Source: Alkalicoccus chagannorensis DSM 18086
Lineage (GTDB): Bacteria > Bacillota > Bacilli > Bacillales > Salisediminibacteriaceae
Reading direction: 5' to 3'
DNA: 64,000 nucleotides
NCBI RefSeq assembly: GCF_000429725.1
Contig: NZ_KE386944.1
Coordinates: 333,865 to 397,864 of the forward strand
Of this stretch, positions 21,640-30,553 are shown in pieces. Positions within the stretch are counted from its first letter, which is position 1; the number at the start of each line of letters is the position of its first letter. Position numbers and translations under genes: made by a program. The notes under the pieces were generated by a model. It had not been told where the DNA came from. It saw nothing but the letters and a program-made list of their open reading frames with translations, and did not search any database.

Positions 21640-22310
21640 GGCTGGCCGCCAAGTGTGGACAATTCGGCGGAATTGTGACCAAGCGACGGCCAAGTCTGGA
21701 CAATTCAGCCGAATTGTGACCAAGCCGGCTCAAACTGTGGCCAAAGCAGATCCGAGCCGTAGAAAATCAGCTGACATCGAGAGCAGCCGCAGCCGGACCA
21801 AGCGTCCAAACCGAGAGATTCATGAGCCCTCCGCGCCTGCGGCTTGGTTTTGGTAGACCGAAAAGCAAGCGCAGCGCGCAGGAGTCATCCAGGGGTTGAA
21901 AGAAGAGGGTGGGTCGCCAAGTGTGGACAATTCGGCGGGATTGTGACCAAGCGGCGGCCAAGTGTGGACAATTCAGCCGAATTGTGATCAAGCCGGCTCA
22001 AACTGTGGCCAAAGCGGATCCGAGCCGCAGAAAATCAGCTGACATCGAGAGAAGCCGCAGCCGGACCAAGCGTCCAAACCGAGAGATTCATGAGCCCTCC
22101 GCGCCTGCGGCTTGGTTTTGGTAGACCGAAAAGCAAGCGCAGCGCGCAGGAGTCATCCAGGGGTTGAAAGAAGAGGGCCCGGCCCGGGCTGGCCTCCAGC
22201 CAAGTGTGGACAATTCAGCAAGATTGTGACCAAGCGGCGGCCAAGTCTGGACAATTCAGCCGAATTGTGACCAAGCCGGCTCAAACTGCGGCCAAAGCGA
22301 ATCTCAAGCA
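21640..22310. repeat. intergenic repeat family 1, three tandem copies
   Basis: The block AAGTGTGGACAATTC...GAATTGTGACCAAGC...TCAAACTGTGGCCAAAGC occurs three times, with CCAAAGC at 21741, 22009 and 22292 (periods 268 and 283 bp). Between blocks stands a constant module with CTCCGCGCCTGCGGCTTGG, TGGTAGACCGAAAAGCAAGC and GCGCAGCGCGCAGGAGTCATC. The copies differ at only a few positions, so the expansion is recent. It directly follows the atp terminator. Confidence 0.88.
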
Positions 22311-22347
22311 ACAGAAAACACCGCCTCCATAAGCTGAAGACGGTGTT
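22311..22347 (-). terminator. terminator of the NERD-domain gene
   Basis: On the minus strand AACACCG pairs with CGGTGTT across a 17-base loop, followed by TTTTCTG. It lies 8 bp past the stop codon. Confidence 0.7.
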
Positions 22348-22354
22348 CAGGACG

Positions 22355-23299
22355 TTAAAAGTTAAACCGATATACGTACGTACCCGCTTTTTTCACCAGG
22401 AAGGGAGCGGCCAGCCGGCGGGCTGCCCGTTGGTTTGTCAGCCTCATCCACCTTTGCAGCTGATCGCTTCGAAAAGGGAAAGGGTGAAGAAAGTGAAAAT
22501 CCCGCAATGCCTCCACGTGGGCCTGCGCCTGTTTGATGCCACAGGAAGAACACTGCCACGTGCTGTAGCGTCGTCTCATGGAGAGGCGGCTGCAGGAGGT
22601 GCACCAGACGCCGACGAGAAAATCAGAAGGGGTCAGCTGAAATTTGTCCAGAATGCACCAGTGCGACGTGCTTTCCGTCAGCATTTTCTTCTGCAGACGC
22701 TGAAGGGCTTCGGTCTGCGGCGGGATCGACGCCGTCTCTTGAAGCCACTGCTTTACAATCGAAGACAGCATGATCGGCCGGCTCACGGGAAGCGGTGTCG
22801 CGTCTGCAGCCGTATCAAAATAGACAGAGCTGTGTGTGAAAAACACATGAGTGAGTATCGGATTCGTGTAGCCGCAGGTTTCCGCGTACGCACGCAGCTG
22901 GACTTCCTGCTGTCGCACCTGCTGAACAGGACAGGTGTAGCCATAGACTTCGCCGGAGCTCAGCTGCTTCATCTGACCCGTCTCAGGCATCAAATGCAGG
23001 GAGCCCCGCTGATGTTTGATTTCCAGAATAGCGGTAAATTGAGGATGGAGGAGAAGGGTATCCATCTGGAAGGAACTGCTGGTGATCGGGGAAGGGAGCT
23101 GAACCTGGTGGAGCAGCGTCACTTCGTCGGGGAGAAATTGATAGTAATAATCCATCCGCCGCTCACCGTAATCGCCGGAGCTCGTACGGTAAAGTTCCTG
23201 CTCCACAGCAGGACGGGCGGGATGCTCAGAGGGCAGCCGACGGACGGCAGCCTGCAGCTGAGATAAGTAAGGGGGTGTGAATCTCGGTCGAAGCAGCAT
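22355..23299 (-). CDS. NERD-domain nuclease-related protein with a C-terminal zinc ribbon
   Basis: 314 residues. The nuclease-related NERD domain covers about 40-150: SGDYGERRMDYYYQFL, then QMDTLLLHPQF and AILEIKHQRGSL, giving the D...ExK arrangement of restriction-like folds. A C-terminal four-Cys zinc ribbon follows (CTSC...CSSCG, about 232-255). NERD proteins are thought to act on DNA but few have known functions. AGGTGA stands before the ATG. The gene lies alone between family 1 repeats on both sides, inserted at the atpC/DUF1146 junction. Confidence 0.78.
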   Translation of the reverse strand: MLLRPRFTPPYLSQLQAAVRRLPSEHPARPAVEQELYRTSSGDYGERRMDYYYQFLPDEVTLLHQVQLPSPITSSSFQMDTLLLHPQFTAILEIKHQRGSLHLMPETGQMKQLSSGEVYGYTCPVQQVRQQEVQLRAYAETCGYTNPILTHVFFTHSSVYFDTAADATPLPVSRPIMLSSIVKQWLQETASIPPQTEALQRLQKKMLTESTSHWCILDKFQLTPSDFLVGVWCTSCSRLSMRRRYSTWQCSSCGIKQAQAHVEALRDFHFLHPFPFRSDQLQRWMRLTNQRAARRLAAPFLVKKAGTYVYRFNF

Positions 23300-23371
23300 A
23301 GATCACCTCATCATAGAAGAATATCCATAGTATACATACGAACATACGATCCTGCAAGCGTTTTATCAACT

Positions 23372-23571
23372 ACTCCGCGCCTGCGGCTTGGTTTTGGTAG
23401 ACCGAAAAGCAAGCGCAGCGCGCAGGACTCATCCAATGGGTTGAAAGAAGAAGACGGCCGCCAAGTGTGGACAATTCAGCGGGATTGTGACCAAGCGGCG
23501 GCCAAGTGTGGACAATTCAGTCGAATTGTGACCAAGCCGGCCGAAATTGCAGCCAAAGCGGATCCGACCCC
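23372..23571. repeat. intergenic repeat family 1, fourth copy of the 21.6-22.3 kb unit
   Basis: The same constant module (CTCCGCGCCTGCGGCTTGG, TGGTAGACCGAAAAGC, CAGGACTCATCCAATGGG) followed by GTGTGGACAATTCAGC and AATTGTGACCAAGC units, ending in a doubled CAAAGCGGATCCGACCC. The NERD gene is thus enclosed by direct copies of one repeat. Confidence 0.85.
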
Positions 23572-24141
23572 AAAGCGGATCCGACCCCCAAAGAAATACA
23601 CCCCCATCAAAAAACATCACCCGCATCCCCCAAACTTTTTTCCCGAATTACCCTCATCCATGCCTCGGTGCCATCGAAGAATATGACAACCACAATACAA
23701 AAATCTTCACCATCTTTTAGGACCAGCTCAAAAAATTTGGTACAAAGTGAAACCTTTCCAGCTGCATGGCGACAAATGCATAGAAAGGGAAATCATGCGG
23801 TGCACAGGCAGAAAGAAGCCCCGATCTCTGCGATGAGGGTCGCACGAACTGCCCAGGAGCAGTGCTTAAAAAGTACTTTTTCCGCAATGTTTGAAGAAAA
23901 TAGGGAAAAAGACGATTATTTATTATGAAAAACGTGAATGAGACATGTAACAAGTTTGTTACAATTAGCAGAAGTGGAAAAAGTACGCCGAATTGGCATC
24001 AAAGGAAAAACAGGTCTTTCGTCGCACGGATTCCGCGTAATTTCTTCCGTTAGGCGGTAGCAATTCAAGCTGATTTTCGTTACTATTATGTTGGTGTGCT
24101 TTGTGCACAAGAAATCAGTGAAGCCGTTTCGGAGGGATTGC
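23572..24141. other. gene-free stretch with an 18-bp palindrome-like site
   Basis: No convincing gene is seen in this AT-richer stretch. TGTAACAA-GT-TTGTTACA (23946-23963), an 8-bp perfect inverted repeat, lies about 180 bp before the DUF1146 gene and could be an operator; nothing ties it to a known regulator. Confidence 0.35.
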
Positions 24142-24375
24142 ATGTTTGAGACGATCGGACAGGAAGCACTTTTTAACATCATGATCAGTCTGATGGTGCT
24201 CGTCATTGTCTGGTGGAGTCTCCAGTCATTCCGATTTGACGTGTTCGTCCGCGACCCGGACGGCATCAAAGCCAAAGCACTGATGGTTATAACAACAATT
24301 GCTTTAACGCAGCTTGTCACAGGATTTATTTTGAACTACATGGAATGGTCCGCAGCCCTGCGCTATTTGTTCTGA
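24142..24375 (+). CDS. DUF1146 family membrane protein (YwzB-like)
   Basis: 77 residues with two hydrophobic segments (about 9-28 and 47-67) around a short basic loop. It belongs to the DUF1146 family, found between atpC and murAA in Bacillus; function unknown. The ATG at 24142 follows GGAGGG; an earlier in-frame ATG at 24088 has no ribosome site. In B. subtilis ywmB would follow, but here murA comes directly. Confidence 0.85.
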   Translation: MFETIGQEALFNIMISLMVLVIVWWSLQSFRFDVFVRDPDGIKAKALMVITTIALTQLVTGFILNYMEWSAALRYLF

Positions 24376-24550
24376 AACACGACAACTTGAGCATGTACAT
24401 ACATGCATCACAAGCTCAGTACAGCAGGCTGGACGTTCTGATTACATCAACTTAGTCAACCAACCACTACAATATGATCTATGCTCACTCAATAACAGCA
24501 GCAACACTACCAGTTGTGGAAGCAACAACATGGACACGGAGGGGAATCTA

Positions 24551-25864
24551 TTGGAAAAAATTATTGTTAATGGAGGACGGACACTCGAAGGCAGTGTTCG
24601 AATCGATGGAGCTAAAAACGCAGTACTGCCGGTGATCGCAGCGTCGATACTCCCGACAAAGGGAATAAGCAACATTTACGATGTACCGGCACTCGCCGAT
24701 GTGTACACGATTTCCGAAGTGCTGCGGAACCTGAACGCAGAGGTCGAATTTGATGGAAAAAACCATCTACGGGTCAACGCGCAGAAGGATCTCGGCATCG
24801 AGGCCCCATTTGAATATGTGCGCAAAATGCGCGCGTCTTTCCTCGTCATGGGACCTCTCCTGGCACGTGAAGGCCGCTCCCGCATTGCGCTTCCAGGCGG
24901 ATGTGCGATCGGCTCCCGTCCGATTGACCAGCACCTGAAAGGCTTTGAAGCCATGGGTGCCGAAGTCGAAATCGGCAACGGATTTATCGAAGCCAAAGTG
25001 GACGGACGCCTCAAAGGCGGCAAAGTCTACCTCGACTTCCCAAGTGTCGGCGCAACCGAGAACATCATGATGGCCGCTTCCATGGCCGACGGCACGACCA
25101 TCATCGAAAACGCAGCCGAAGAGCCGGAGATTGTCTGTCTCGCTACGTACCTCAACGCCATGGGCGCCAAAGTACGCGGCGCAGGTACCGGCACGATCCG
25201 CATCGACGGTGTCGAGGAGCTCACAGGCGCAGATCACACGATCATCCCGGACCGCGTCGAAGCAGGAACATTCATGGCAGCAGCAGCGATCACAGGCGGA
25301 AACGTCCTGATCGAAAACGTGCTGACCGAGCACCTCCGTCCTGTCATCGCGAAAATGACAGAGATGGGCGTTTCCATCCAAGAAGAAGGCACCGGCGTGC
25401 GCGTCATCGGCCCGGACAAGCTCAAAGGCACCGACATCAAAACGATGCCGCACCCAGGTTTCCCAACCGACATGCAGGCACAGATGATGGCCATGATGCT
25501 GCGGGCAGAAGGCAACAGCGTCGTCACCGAGACCGTCTTCGAAAACCGCTTCATGCACGTCGAAGAATTCCGCCGCATGAACGGCGACATCAAAATCGAA
25601 GGACGCACCGCCATCATCAACGGACCGGTCGACCTGCAGGGCGCAGAAGTCGCCTCCACCGACCTTCGTGCAGGAGCCGCCCTCGTGCTCACCGGCCTCG
25701 TCGCAGAAGGCCGCACTCGGGTTACTGAGCTCAAGCACATCGACCGCGGCTACGTCAATTTCACCGAGAAACTACTCGCGATCGGCGCTGACATCGAGCG
25801 CATCAACGAAGAAGAGGAAACGACCGTAGAAACAGCCACCACGCAGGGCGCGTATCAGGCTTAA
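24551..25864 (+). CDS. murA: UDP-N-acetylglucosamine 1-carboxyvinyltransferase
   Basis: 437 residues; transfers enolpyruvate from PEP to UDP-GlcNAc, the first committed step of peptidoglycan synthesis and the fosfomycin target. The catalytic Cys is in GGCAIGSRP (near residue 118) and is not the fosfomycin-resistant Asp variant. The start is TTG 24551 (MEKIIVNGG) preceded by GGAGGGGAATC; ATG 24530 is in frame but covers the ribosome site. This is the MurAA copy by position. The C-terminal tail is Glu/Thr-rich. Confidence 0.97.
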   Translation: MEKIIVNGGRTLEGSVRIDGAKNAVLPVIAASILPTKGISNIYDVPALADVYTISEVLRNLNAEVEFDGKNHLRVNAQKDLGIEAPFEYVRKMRASFLVMGPLLAREGRSRIALPGGCAIGSRPIDQHLKGFEAMGAEVEIGNGFIEAKVDGRLKGGKVYLDFPSVGATENIMMAASMADGTTIIENAAEEPEIVCLATYLNAMGAKVRGAGTGTIRIDGVEELTGADHTIIPDRVEAGTFMAAAAITGGNVLIENVLTEHLRPVIAKMTEMGVSIQEEGTGVRVIGPDKLKGTDIKTMPHPGFPTDMQAQMMAMMLRAEGNSVVTETVFENRFMHVEEFRRMNGDIKIEGRTAIINGPVDLQGAEVASTDLRAGAALVLTGLVAEGRTRVTELKHIDRGYVNFTEKLLAIGADIERINEEEETTVETATTQGAYQA

Positions 25865-25890
25865 TTCTATTCTTATATTCTCTTATCCAG

Positions 25891-25919
25891 GGAGCTGTCC
25901 ATCACGGGCAGCTCCTTTT
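25891..25919 (+). terminator. intrinsic terminator of murA
   Basis: GGAGCTGTCC / GGGCAGCTCC (one G-T) with an ATCAC loop, followed by TTTT. Confidence 0.85.
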
Positions 25920-26149
25920 ACGTGTTGTTACAAAAGGTGTCCTCGCAACTATGGCTGCTGCAGTCCCGATCCAAAGGATGGGCCTTTGGTGAAGAACCCA
26001 TCTGAAAGCTTCTTTCAACGATCCATCATTTCCCGGGAAATAAGCATCTGACTAACTGCATAGGAAAGGCAATGATGCTCCTAGCGTTTGTTTGTTGTTA
26101 TCGGCGGATACTGATCAAACGATTCAAGTCGATCAGCCGCGCTATCTAG

Positions 26150-26640
26150 GGGGAAAAGGCGAGCAGAGCAGGACAGCTCGCCTGCTCCCATGGTGTGGCA
26201 CGATTCGTGTGGCGAGTCGACGTGGTTTCGCTTCGAGTCGTCACGATTGGCCGTCGATCTGTCATGGTTCGAGCGCTTTGGCGAGCTTTTTGCTCAAGTC
26301 GACGTGCTTTTCCGCTGAGTCGACACGGTTTACGCGTCGAGGCGTCCAGGTTCCTGCCTCGAGTCGACCTGCTTTTCGTCCGACCGCTGGAGGGGAGCGA
26401 TCACTCGGCAGACGTCTCCATAAATAAGCGAACGAGAACCTTCAATCAAGCCCAACCCGTAATAACCCAAGCCCTTCCCGCCTCGGCTGCCCCCGCCAGC
26501 CGATGAAAAGCCGGGCGGAGCAAGGCAGCTCAAATGCTCTTTAGGGGTGTGGCGTGGTTCATGTGCCAAGTCGACGTGCTTTTCGACCCAAGTCAACCGC
26601 CTTCACTACGACCAAGTTGCTCCGCTTCACTCTTCCATTC
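26150..26640. repeat. intergenic repeat family 2 (GTCGA units)
   Basis: About eight imperfect units near 21 bp each, of the form GAGTCGACGTGCTTTTCC, for example at about 26215, 26297, 26318 and 26355, then a GC-rich module and two further units (26567-26590). Related arrays lie at 43.8-44.8 and 63.5 kb. It occupies the middle of the 0.9-kb gene-free space between murA and mbl, where B. subtilis carries sporulation genes. The rest of 25920-26816 shows nothing recognisable. Confidence 0.7.
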
Positions 26641-26816
26641 GACGAGCTTCCCCCCACCATCGGCGAACGGTGGAAGTGGCGGCTTGCTCGACCCCATGAG
26701 AATGTACTTCTCCGCTGGCAAACCGCAATAGAACCAGCGTGAGAACCAGCCGGTGGGCTTCCTTCTCATCAGCAGCTGCCCATTCGAAAATCACATTCCT
26801 TTTTTGTCTGCTTCTG

Positions 26817-26825
26817 TGATAGAAT
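26817..26825 (+). promoter_or_regulatory. putative extended -10 promoter of mbl
   Basis: TGATAGAAT (TGn plus TAGAAT) 94 bp before mbl; no -35 is convincing. Identical in form to the element before mnaA. Confidence 0.45.
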
Positions 26826-26919
26826 GTTAAGATGAGGATGATAGTGCAGGCGTAGAATAGGAACCCAGTACATAGACACAGATATCAGCCGATACAGGAC
26901 ATCAGGGAGGATCTAGCGC

Positions 26920-27915
26920 ATGTTTGGACGAGATATAGGGATTGACTTAGGAACAGCGAACGTACTTATTCACGTGAAAGGCCGCGGGATTGTACTGAAC
27001 GAACCAGCCGTGGTAGCGATGGACACACAGACGAGAAACGTACTCGCCGTCGGGGAGGAAGCGTTCCGCATGGTTGGACGAACACCGGGAAACATTGTCG
27101 TCATGCGCCCGCTCAAGGACGGCGTCATCGCCGACTTTGATACGACGGAAAAAATGCTCAAGCATTTTCTCGAAAAGATCCGCGTCAAAGGCTGGTTCAT
27201 GAAGCCGCGCATTCTGATCTGCTGCCCGACGAACATTACGAGCGTCGAGCAGAAAGCAATCCGCGAAGCCGCGGAAAAAAGCGGCGCCAAGCAGGTGTAT
27301 CTCGAAGAAGAGCCGAAAGTCGCCGCTGTCGGCGCCGGGCTCGACATCTTCCAGCCGACCGGAAACATGGTCGTGGACATCGGCGGCGGCACGACGGATG
27401 TGGCCGTGCTGTCGATGGGCGACATCGTCACGGCCGAGTCGATTAAAATCGCCGGGGACCGCTTTGATGCCGATATTCTCAGCAGCATCAAGAAGAAACA
27501 TAAGCTGCTGATCGGGGAACGCACCGCCGAGCAGATCAAGTTCGAGATCGGCACCGTTTCGCCGAAGGGCAGCGACAAGTCCATGGAAATCCGCGGGCGC
27601 GACATGGTAAATGGCCTGCCGCGCACGATTGAAGTGCACGCCTCCGAAGTACAGGAAGCGATGCAGGAAGCCGTCCAGCACATCGTGCAGGCCGCACGCA
27701 CCGTACTGGAGATCACGCCGCCGGAGCTGTCCGCGGACATCATTGACCGCGGCATCATCATCACCGGCGGGGGTGCGTACCTGCACGGGATCGACACGCT
27801 GCTGGCCGACGAGCTCAAAGTGCCGGTATTTATCGCAGAAGATCCGATGGACTGCGTTGCCAACGGAACCGGCATGATGCTCGAGAACCTGGACCGAATC
27901 CGCAAAGTAAAATAA
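26920..27915 (+). CDS. mbl: rod-shape-determining protein Mbl (MreB paralogue)
   Basis: 331 residues, an actin-fold filament protein that guides cylindrical wall synthesis at the inner membrane face. Phosphate-binding loops IGIDLGTANVLIH and VVDIGGGTTDVAV, and the adenosine motif IIITGGGAYLHG, are intact. Followed by flhO and flhP as in B. subtilis, which supports Mbl rather than MreB or MreBH. AGGGAGG provides the ribosome site. The 16-bp gap to flhO suggests co-transcription. Confidence 0.95.
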   Translation: MFGRDIGIDLGTANVLIHVKGRGIVLNEPAVVAMDTQTRNVLAVGEEAFRMVGRTPGNIVVMRPLKDGVIADFDTTEKMLKHFLEKIRVKGWFMKPRILICCPTNITSVEQKAIREAAEKSGAKQVYLEEEPKVAAVGAGLDIFQPTGNMVVDIGGGTTDVAVLSMGDIVTAESIKIAGDRFDADILSSIKKKHKLLIGERTAEQIKFEIGTVSPKGSDKSMEIRGRDMVNGLPRTIEVHASEVQEAMQEAVQHIVQAARTVLEITPPELSADIIDRGIIITGGGAYLHGIDTLLADELKVPVFIAEDPMDCVANGTGMMLENLDRIRKVK

Positions 27916-27931
27916 CGAGGAGGAACCACTC

Positions 27932-28753
27932 ATGCTTCGAGGACTCTACAGCGCCGGTGCCGGTATGATGGCCCAGCAGCGCCAGCAGGAAATGCATACA
28001 AACAACCTGTCCAACGCCGAAACGCCGGGGTATAAAGCCGATCAGGGCTCTCTCCGGAAGTTTCCCAACATGATCGCTGCCGCGATGGGGACCCAGGCGG
28101 CTCCGAACGGCGCACCGAGAATCGGCGAACTGACGACCGGCGTCTACATGCAGGAGCGGACGCCGAACTTCCGTCAGGGCGACGTGCAGGAGACAGGCAA
28201 CAACACCGATGTGGCCCTCTTCCAATCCGACGTGCCCGTTGATGAGGAGACCGGAGAGGAAGCGATGCTTGCTTTTAACGTTGCTGCCGAAGACGGAGAG
28301 ATCCGCTACACGCGAAACGGGAATTTCACCATCGACCAGGACGGCTTTTTAACGACGGCCCAGGGTAATTACATCCTGGACACCGAAGGAGAGCCGGTGG
28401 AGCTCGACAACGACCAGATCCGGATCAGTCCGGAGGGAGAAGTGTTCGATGAGGATGAAACCTTGATCACCCAGCTGGACGTATCGGTTATTCCGGACCC
28501 GACGAATCTCGTCAAAGAAGGCGAAGGCCTCTTGAACTATGAGGGCGAGGCGGCGATCGCGTCGGCCGTCGGAGATGAGGACATCAGCTATCAGCTGCAG
28601 CAGGGATTTGTGGAGCGCTCCAACGTGGACGCGCAGCAGACGACGGCGCAGATGATGAACGCGATGAACACGTTTGAAATGAACCAGACGGTCCTGCAGG
28701 CATACGATCAGAATCTGGAACGGACCGTGAACGACATCGGCCGCATCCAGTAG
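27932..28753 (+). CDS. flhO: flagellar hook-basal body protein FlhO (FlgF/FlgG family)
   Basis: 273 residues. The N-terminal rod signature is LRGLYSAGAGMMAQQRQQE with HTNNLSNAETPGYKA, and the C-terminal coiled segment ends NQTVLQAYDQNLERTVNDIGR. It is a distal-rod/hook-basal-body component. Position after mbl and before flhP defines it as FlhO. The middle domain is unusually acidic. GAGGAGG stands before the ATG. Confidence 0.9.
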   Translation: MLRGLYSAGAGMMAQQRQQEMHTNNLSNAETPGYKADQGSLRKFPNMIAAAMGTQAAPNGAPRIGELTTGVYMQERTPNFRQGDVQETGNNTDVALFQSDVPVDEETGEEAMLAFNVAAEDGEIRYTRNGNFTIDQDGFLTTAQGNYILDTEGEPVELDNDQIRISPEGEVFDEDETLITQLDVSVIPDPTNLVKEGEGLLNYEGEAAIASAVGDEDISYQLQQGFVERSNVDAQQTTAQMMNAMNTFEMNQTVLQAYDQNLERTVNDIGRIQ

Positions 28754-28776
28754 GTGCATAGAGGGGAGAGAAGGCA

Positions 28777-29613
28777 ATGAATCAGGCGGTTTTTAACTCG
28801 TCCGTAACGATGGGCCAGGCACAGCATAAGATGGATACGGTAAGCGATAACATGGCGAACCTCGACACCCACGGCTACAAACGCCGCGACACGTCGTTTG
28901 CCGATTTGATGTTCCAGCAGGTGAACAACCAGCGGGTCGGTCCGTATGAAGAAGGCCGTGAGACGCCGGAGGGCATTCGCCGCGGCAGTGGTGCCGGCGT
29001 GGCGCAGACGGCGATCCGTATGGAACAGGGGGCGCTTCAGGAAACCGGGCGCACATGGGATCTGGCACTCACGGAGCCGGACTATTTCTTTGAAGTGGCC
29101 GCCGGGGACGACGGATCCCGCCGGTTCACCCGGGACGGGGCTTTTTACTTGAGCCCGGATCCGGCAAATGAGGGCGTAAACTTCCTCGTAGACGGGAATG
29201 GGGAGAATGTGCTCAATGCAGACGGGGAGCCGGTGGAAGTCCCGGCTACCGCCGAAGACGGCATGATGCAGGTGAATGCGTTCGGGGAAGTGCTGCAGCT
29301 CGGTCCGGACGGCGAAGAGACCGTGGTGGAGCAGCTCAACACCGTGAACATCACGCGCCCGCAGCTGCTTGAATCGACGGGAGAGAACCTGCTGCAGTTC
29401 CCGGACCTGGCGGAGCTGGAGCTCGATGAAGCAGATGTCCTGGAAGAGACCGCCGGCGCCGAAGTAATTCAGCCGGAGGCGCTGGAGCAGTCCAACGTGG
29501 ACATGGGCCAGCAGATGAGTGATATGATTGCAGCCCAGAGGCACTATCAGCTGAACGCCAGTGCACTAAACATGACCGACCAGATGCGCAGCATGATTGC
29601 GAACCTGCGCTGA
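28777..29613 (+). CDS. flhP: flagellar hook-basal body protein FlhP (FlgF/FlgG family)
   Basis: 278 residues and homologous to the previous gene, with a conserved N-terminus (VSDNMANLDTHGYKRRDTSF) and a C-terminal SNVDMGQQMSDMIAAQRHYQ motif that packs in the rod. The two genes form the usual rod-protein pair, 23 bp apart. The rest of the flagellar genes must lie elsewhere, so the organism is probably motile. Acidic like its partner. Confidence 0.9.
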   Translation: MNQAVFNSSVTMGQAQHKMDTVSDNMANLDTHGYKRRDTSFADLMFQQVNNQRVGPYEEGRETPEGIRRGSGAGVAQTAIRMEQGALQETGRTWDLALTEPDYFFEVAAGDDGSRRFTRDGAFYLSPDPANEGVNFLVDGNGENVLNADGEPVEVPATAEDGMMQVNAFGEVLQLGPDGEETVVEQLNTVNITRPQLLESTGENLLQFPDLAELELDEADVLEETAGAEVIQPEALEQSNVDMGQQMSDMIAAQRHYQLNASALNMTDQMRSMIANLR

Positions 29614-29649
29614 TCCGGATGGTCGTAGAGTTGAGGAGCAGAAGTTTCT

Positions 29650-29997
29650 ATGAGTGATTACAACCATCGAGAAACAAAGGAAGAAGAGACACAGCAGGAA
29701 GAGGAACCGAAGCAGGAAGATACGGCTTCGGCACCGGACGAACAAGAGGAAATGAGCCGGACCGACAGAAAGAAGAAGAAGCGCATCCATCCGTTCTGGC
29801 GGCCGACGCGCCTGCTTCCGATCTGGCTCCGCATCGTGCTCGTCCTTGCCCTGATTGCTGCTGCGGCCCTTGCCGGAGCTGTCGTCGGCTACGCTATTCT
29901 CGGCGAAGGCGGCAGTCCCTCCGACGTACTCGAGCCCGAAACCTGGTATCATATCTACGACATCATCTACGACAATACCGAGCGGGGCCGTGATTAA
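29650..29997 (+). CDS. EpuA-like small membrane protein (annotated as RNA polymerase subunit beta family)
   Basis: 115 residues: an acidic Glu/Gln-rich N-terminus (1-45), a basic KKKKR patch, one membrane helix (about 62-85) and the family ending GYAILGEGGS..TWYHIYDIIYD. Members are often misnamed DNA-directed RNA polymerase subunit beta; EpuA was first noted in Streptococcus and the function is not settled. It normally lies by flhP/fabZ in Bacillus relatives, as here. The cytoplasmic acidic tail is longer than usual, in line with the salt-adapted composition. Confidence 0.75.
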   Translation: MSDYNHRETKEEETQQEEEPKQEDTASAPDEQEEMSRTDRKKKKRIHPFWRPTRLLPIWLRIVLVLALIAAAALAGAVVGYAILGEGGSPSDVLEPETWYHIYDIIYDNTERGRD

Positions 29998-30086
29998 CAG
30001 CCACTGGGAGATGCGCTGCAGCAAGCAGCAGCGTCTCCTTTTGACGCAGCAGTCCGATAACGATCTACATACTAGGAGGAAACGCG

Positions 30087-30518
30087 ATGCTTACCACCGA
30101 ACAGATTCAGGCGATCATTCCGCACCGCTACCCATTCCTGCTCGTCGACCGCATCCTCGAAGTCGAAGAAGGGAAGCGGGCAGCTGGCATCAAAAATGTG
30201 TCCGCCAACGAAGACTACTTCAACGGACACTTCCCGGACTATCCGGTGATGCCGGGCGTGCTCATTATTGAAGCACTCGCCCAGGTCGGCGCCGTCGCCA
30301 TCCTGAAAAAAGAGGAGAACCAGGGCCGCCTCGCCTTCTTTGCCGGCATCGACAAATGCCGCTTCAAAGGCCAGGTCCGTCCCGGCGATCAGCTCCACCT
30401 CGAAGTCGAGATGACCCGCCTGCGCGGCTCGATCGGCAAAGGCACCGCCACCGCCCGTGTCGACGGAGAAGTCGTCGCCGAAGCCGAGCTCATGTTTGCG
30501 CTCGGCGAGAAACAGTAA
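30087..30518 (+). CDS. fabZ: 3-hydroxyacyl-[acyl-carrier-protein] dehydratase
   Basis: 143 residues, a hot-dog-fold enzyme that dehydrates 3-hydroxyacyl-ACP in fatty acid elongation. The catalytic His48 ([15 protein letters not shown]) and Glu62 (IIEALAQ) are in place. CTAGGAGG precedes the ATG. It closes the conserved backbone block that began with mbl; the following genes are not part of it. Confidence 0.97.
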   Translation: MLTTEQIQAIIPHRYPFLLVDRILEVEEGKRAAGIKNVSANEDYFNGHFPDYPVMPGVLIIEALAQVGAVAILKKEENQGRLAFFAGIDKCRFKGQVRPGDQLHLEVEMTRLRGSIGKGTATARVDGEVVAEAELMFALGEKQ

Positions 30519-30553
30519 CACGAATGGAATTAGGAAGAGAAAGGCAGGGCTCA

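Noticed and set aside
22343..23266. 307-codon plus-strand open frame
   Set aside because: Antisense to the NERD-domain gene, which has motifs, a zinc ribbon, a ribosome site and a terminator.
26092..26742. Short open frames between murA and mbl
   Set aside because: They follow the 21-bp units of the family 2 repeat and show heptad-like noise, not protein families.
30356..30553. Longer N-terminus for the CotH gene starting inside fabZ
   Set aside because: The extension is the shadow of fabZ; the lipoprotein signal begins at 30554.
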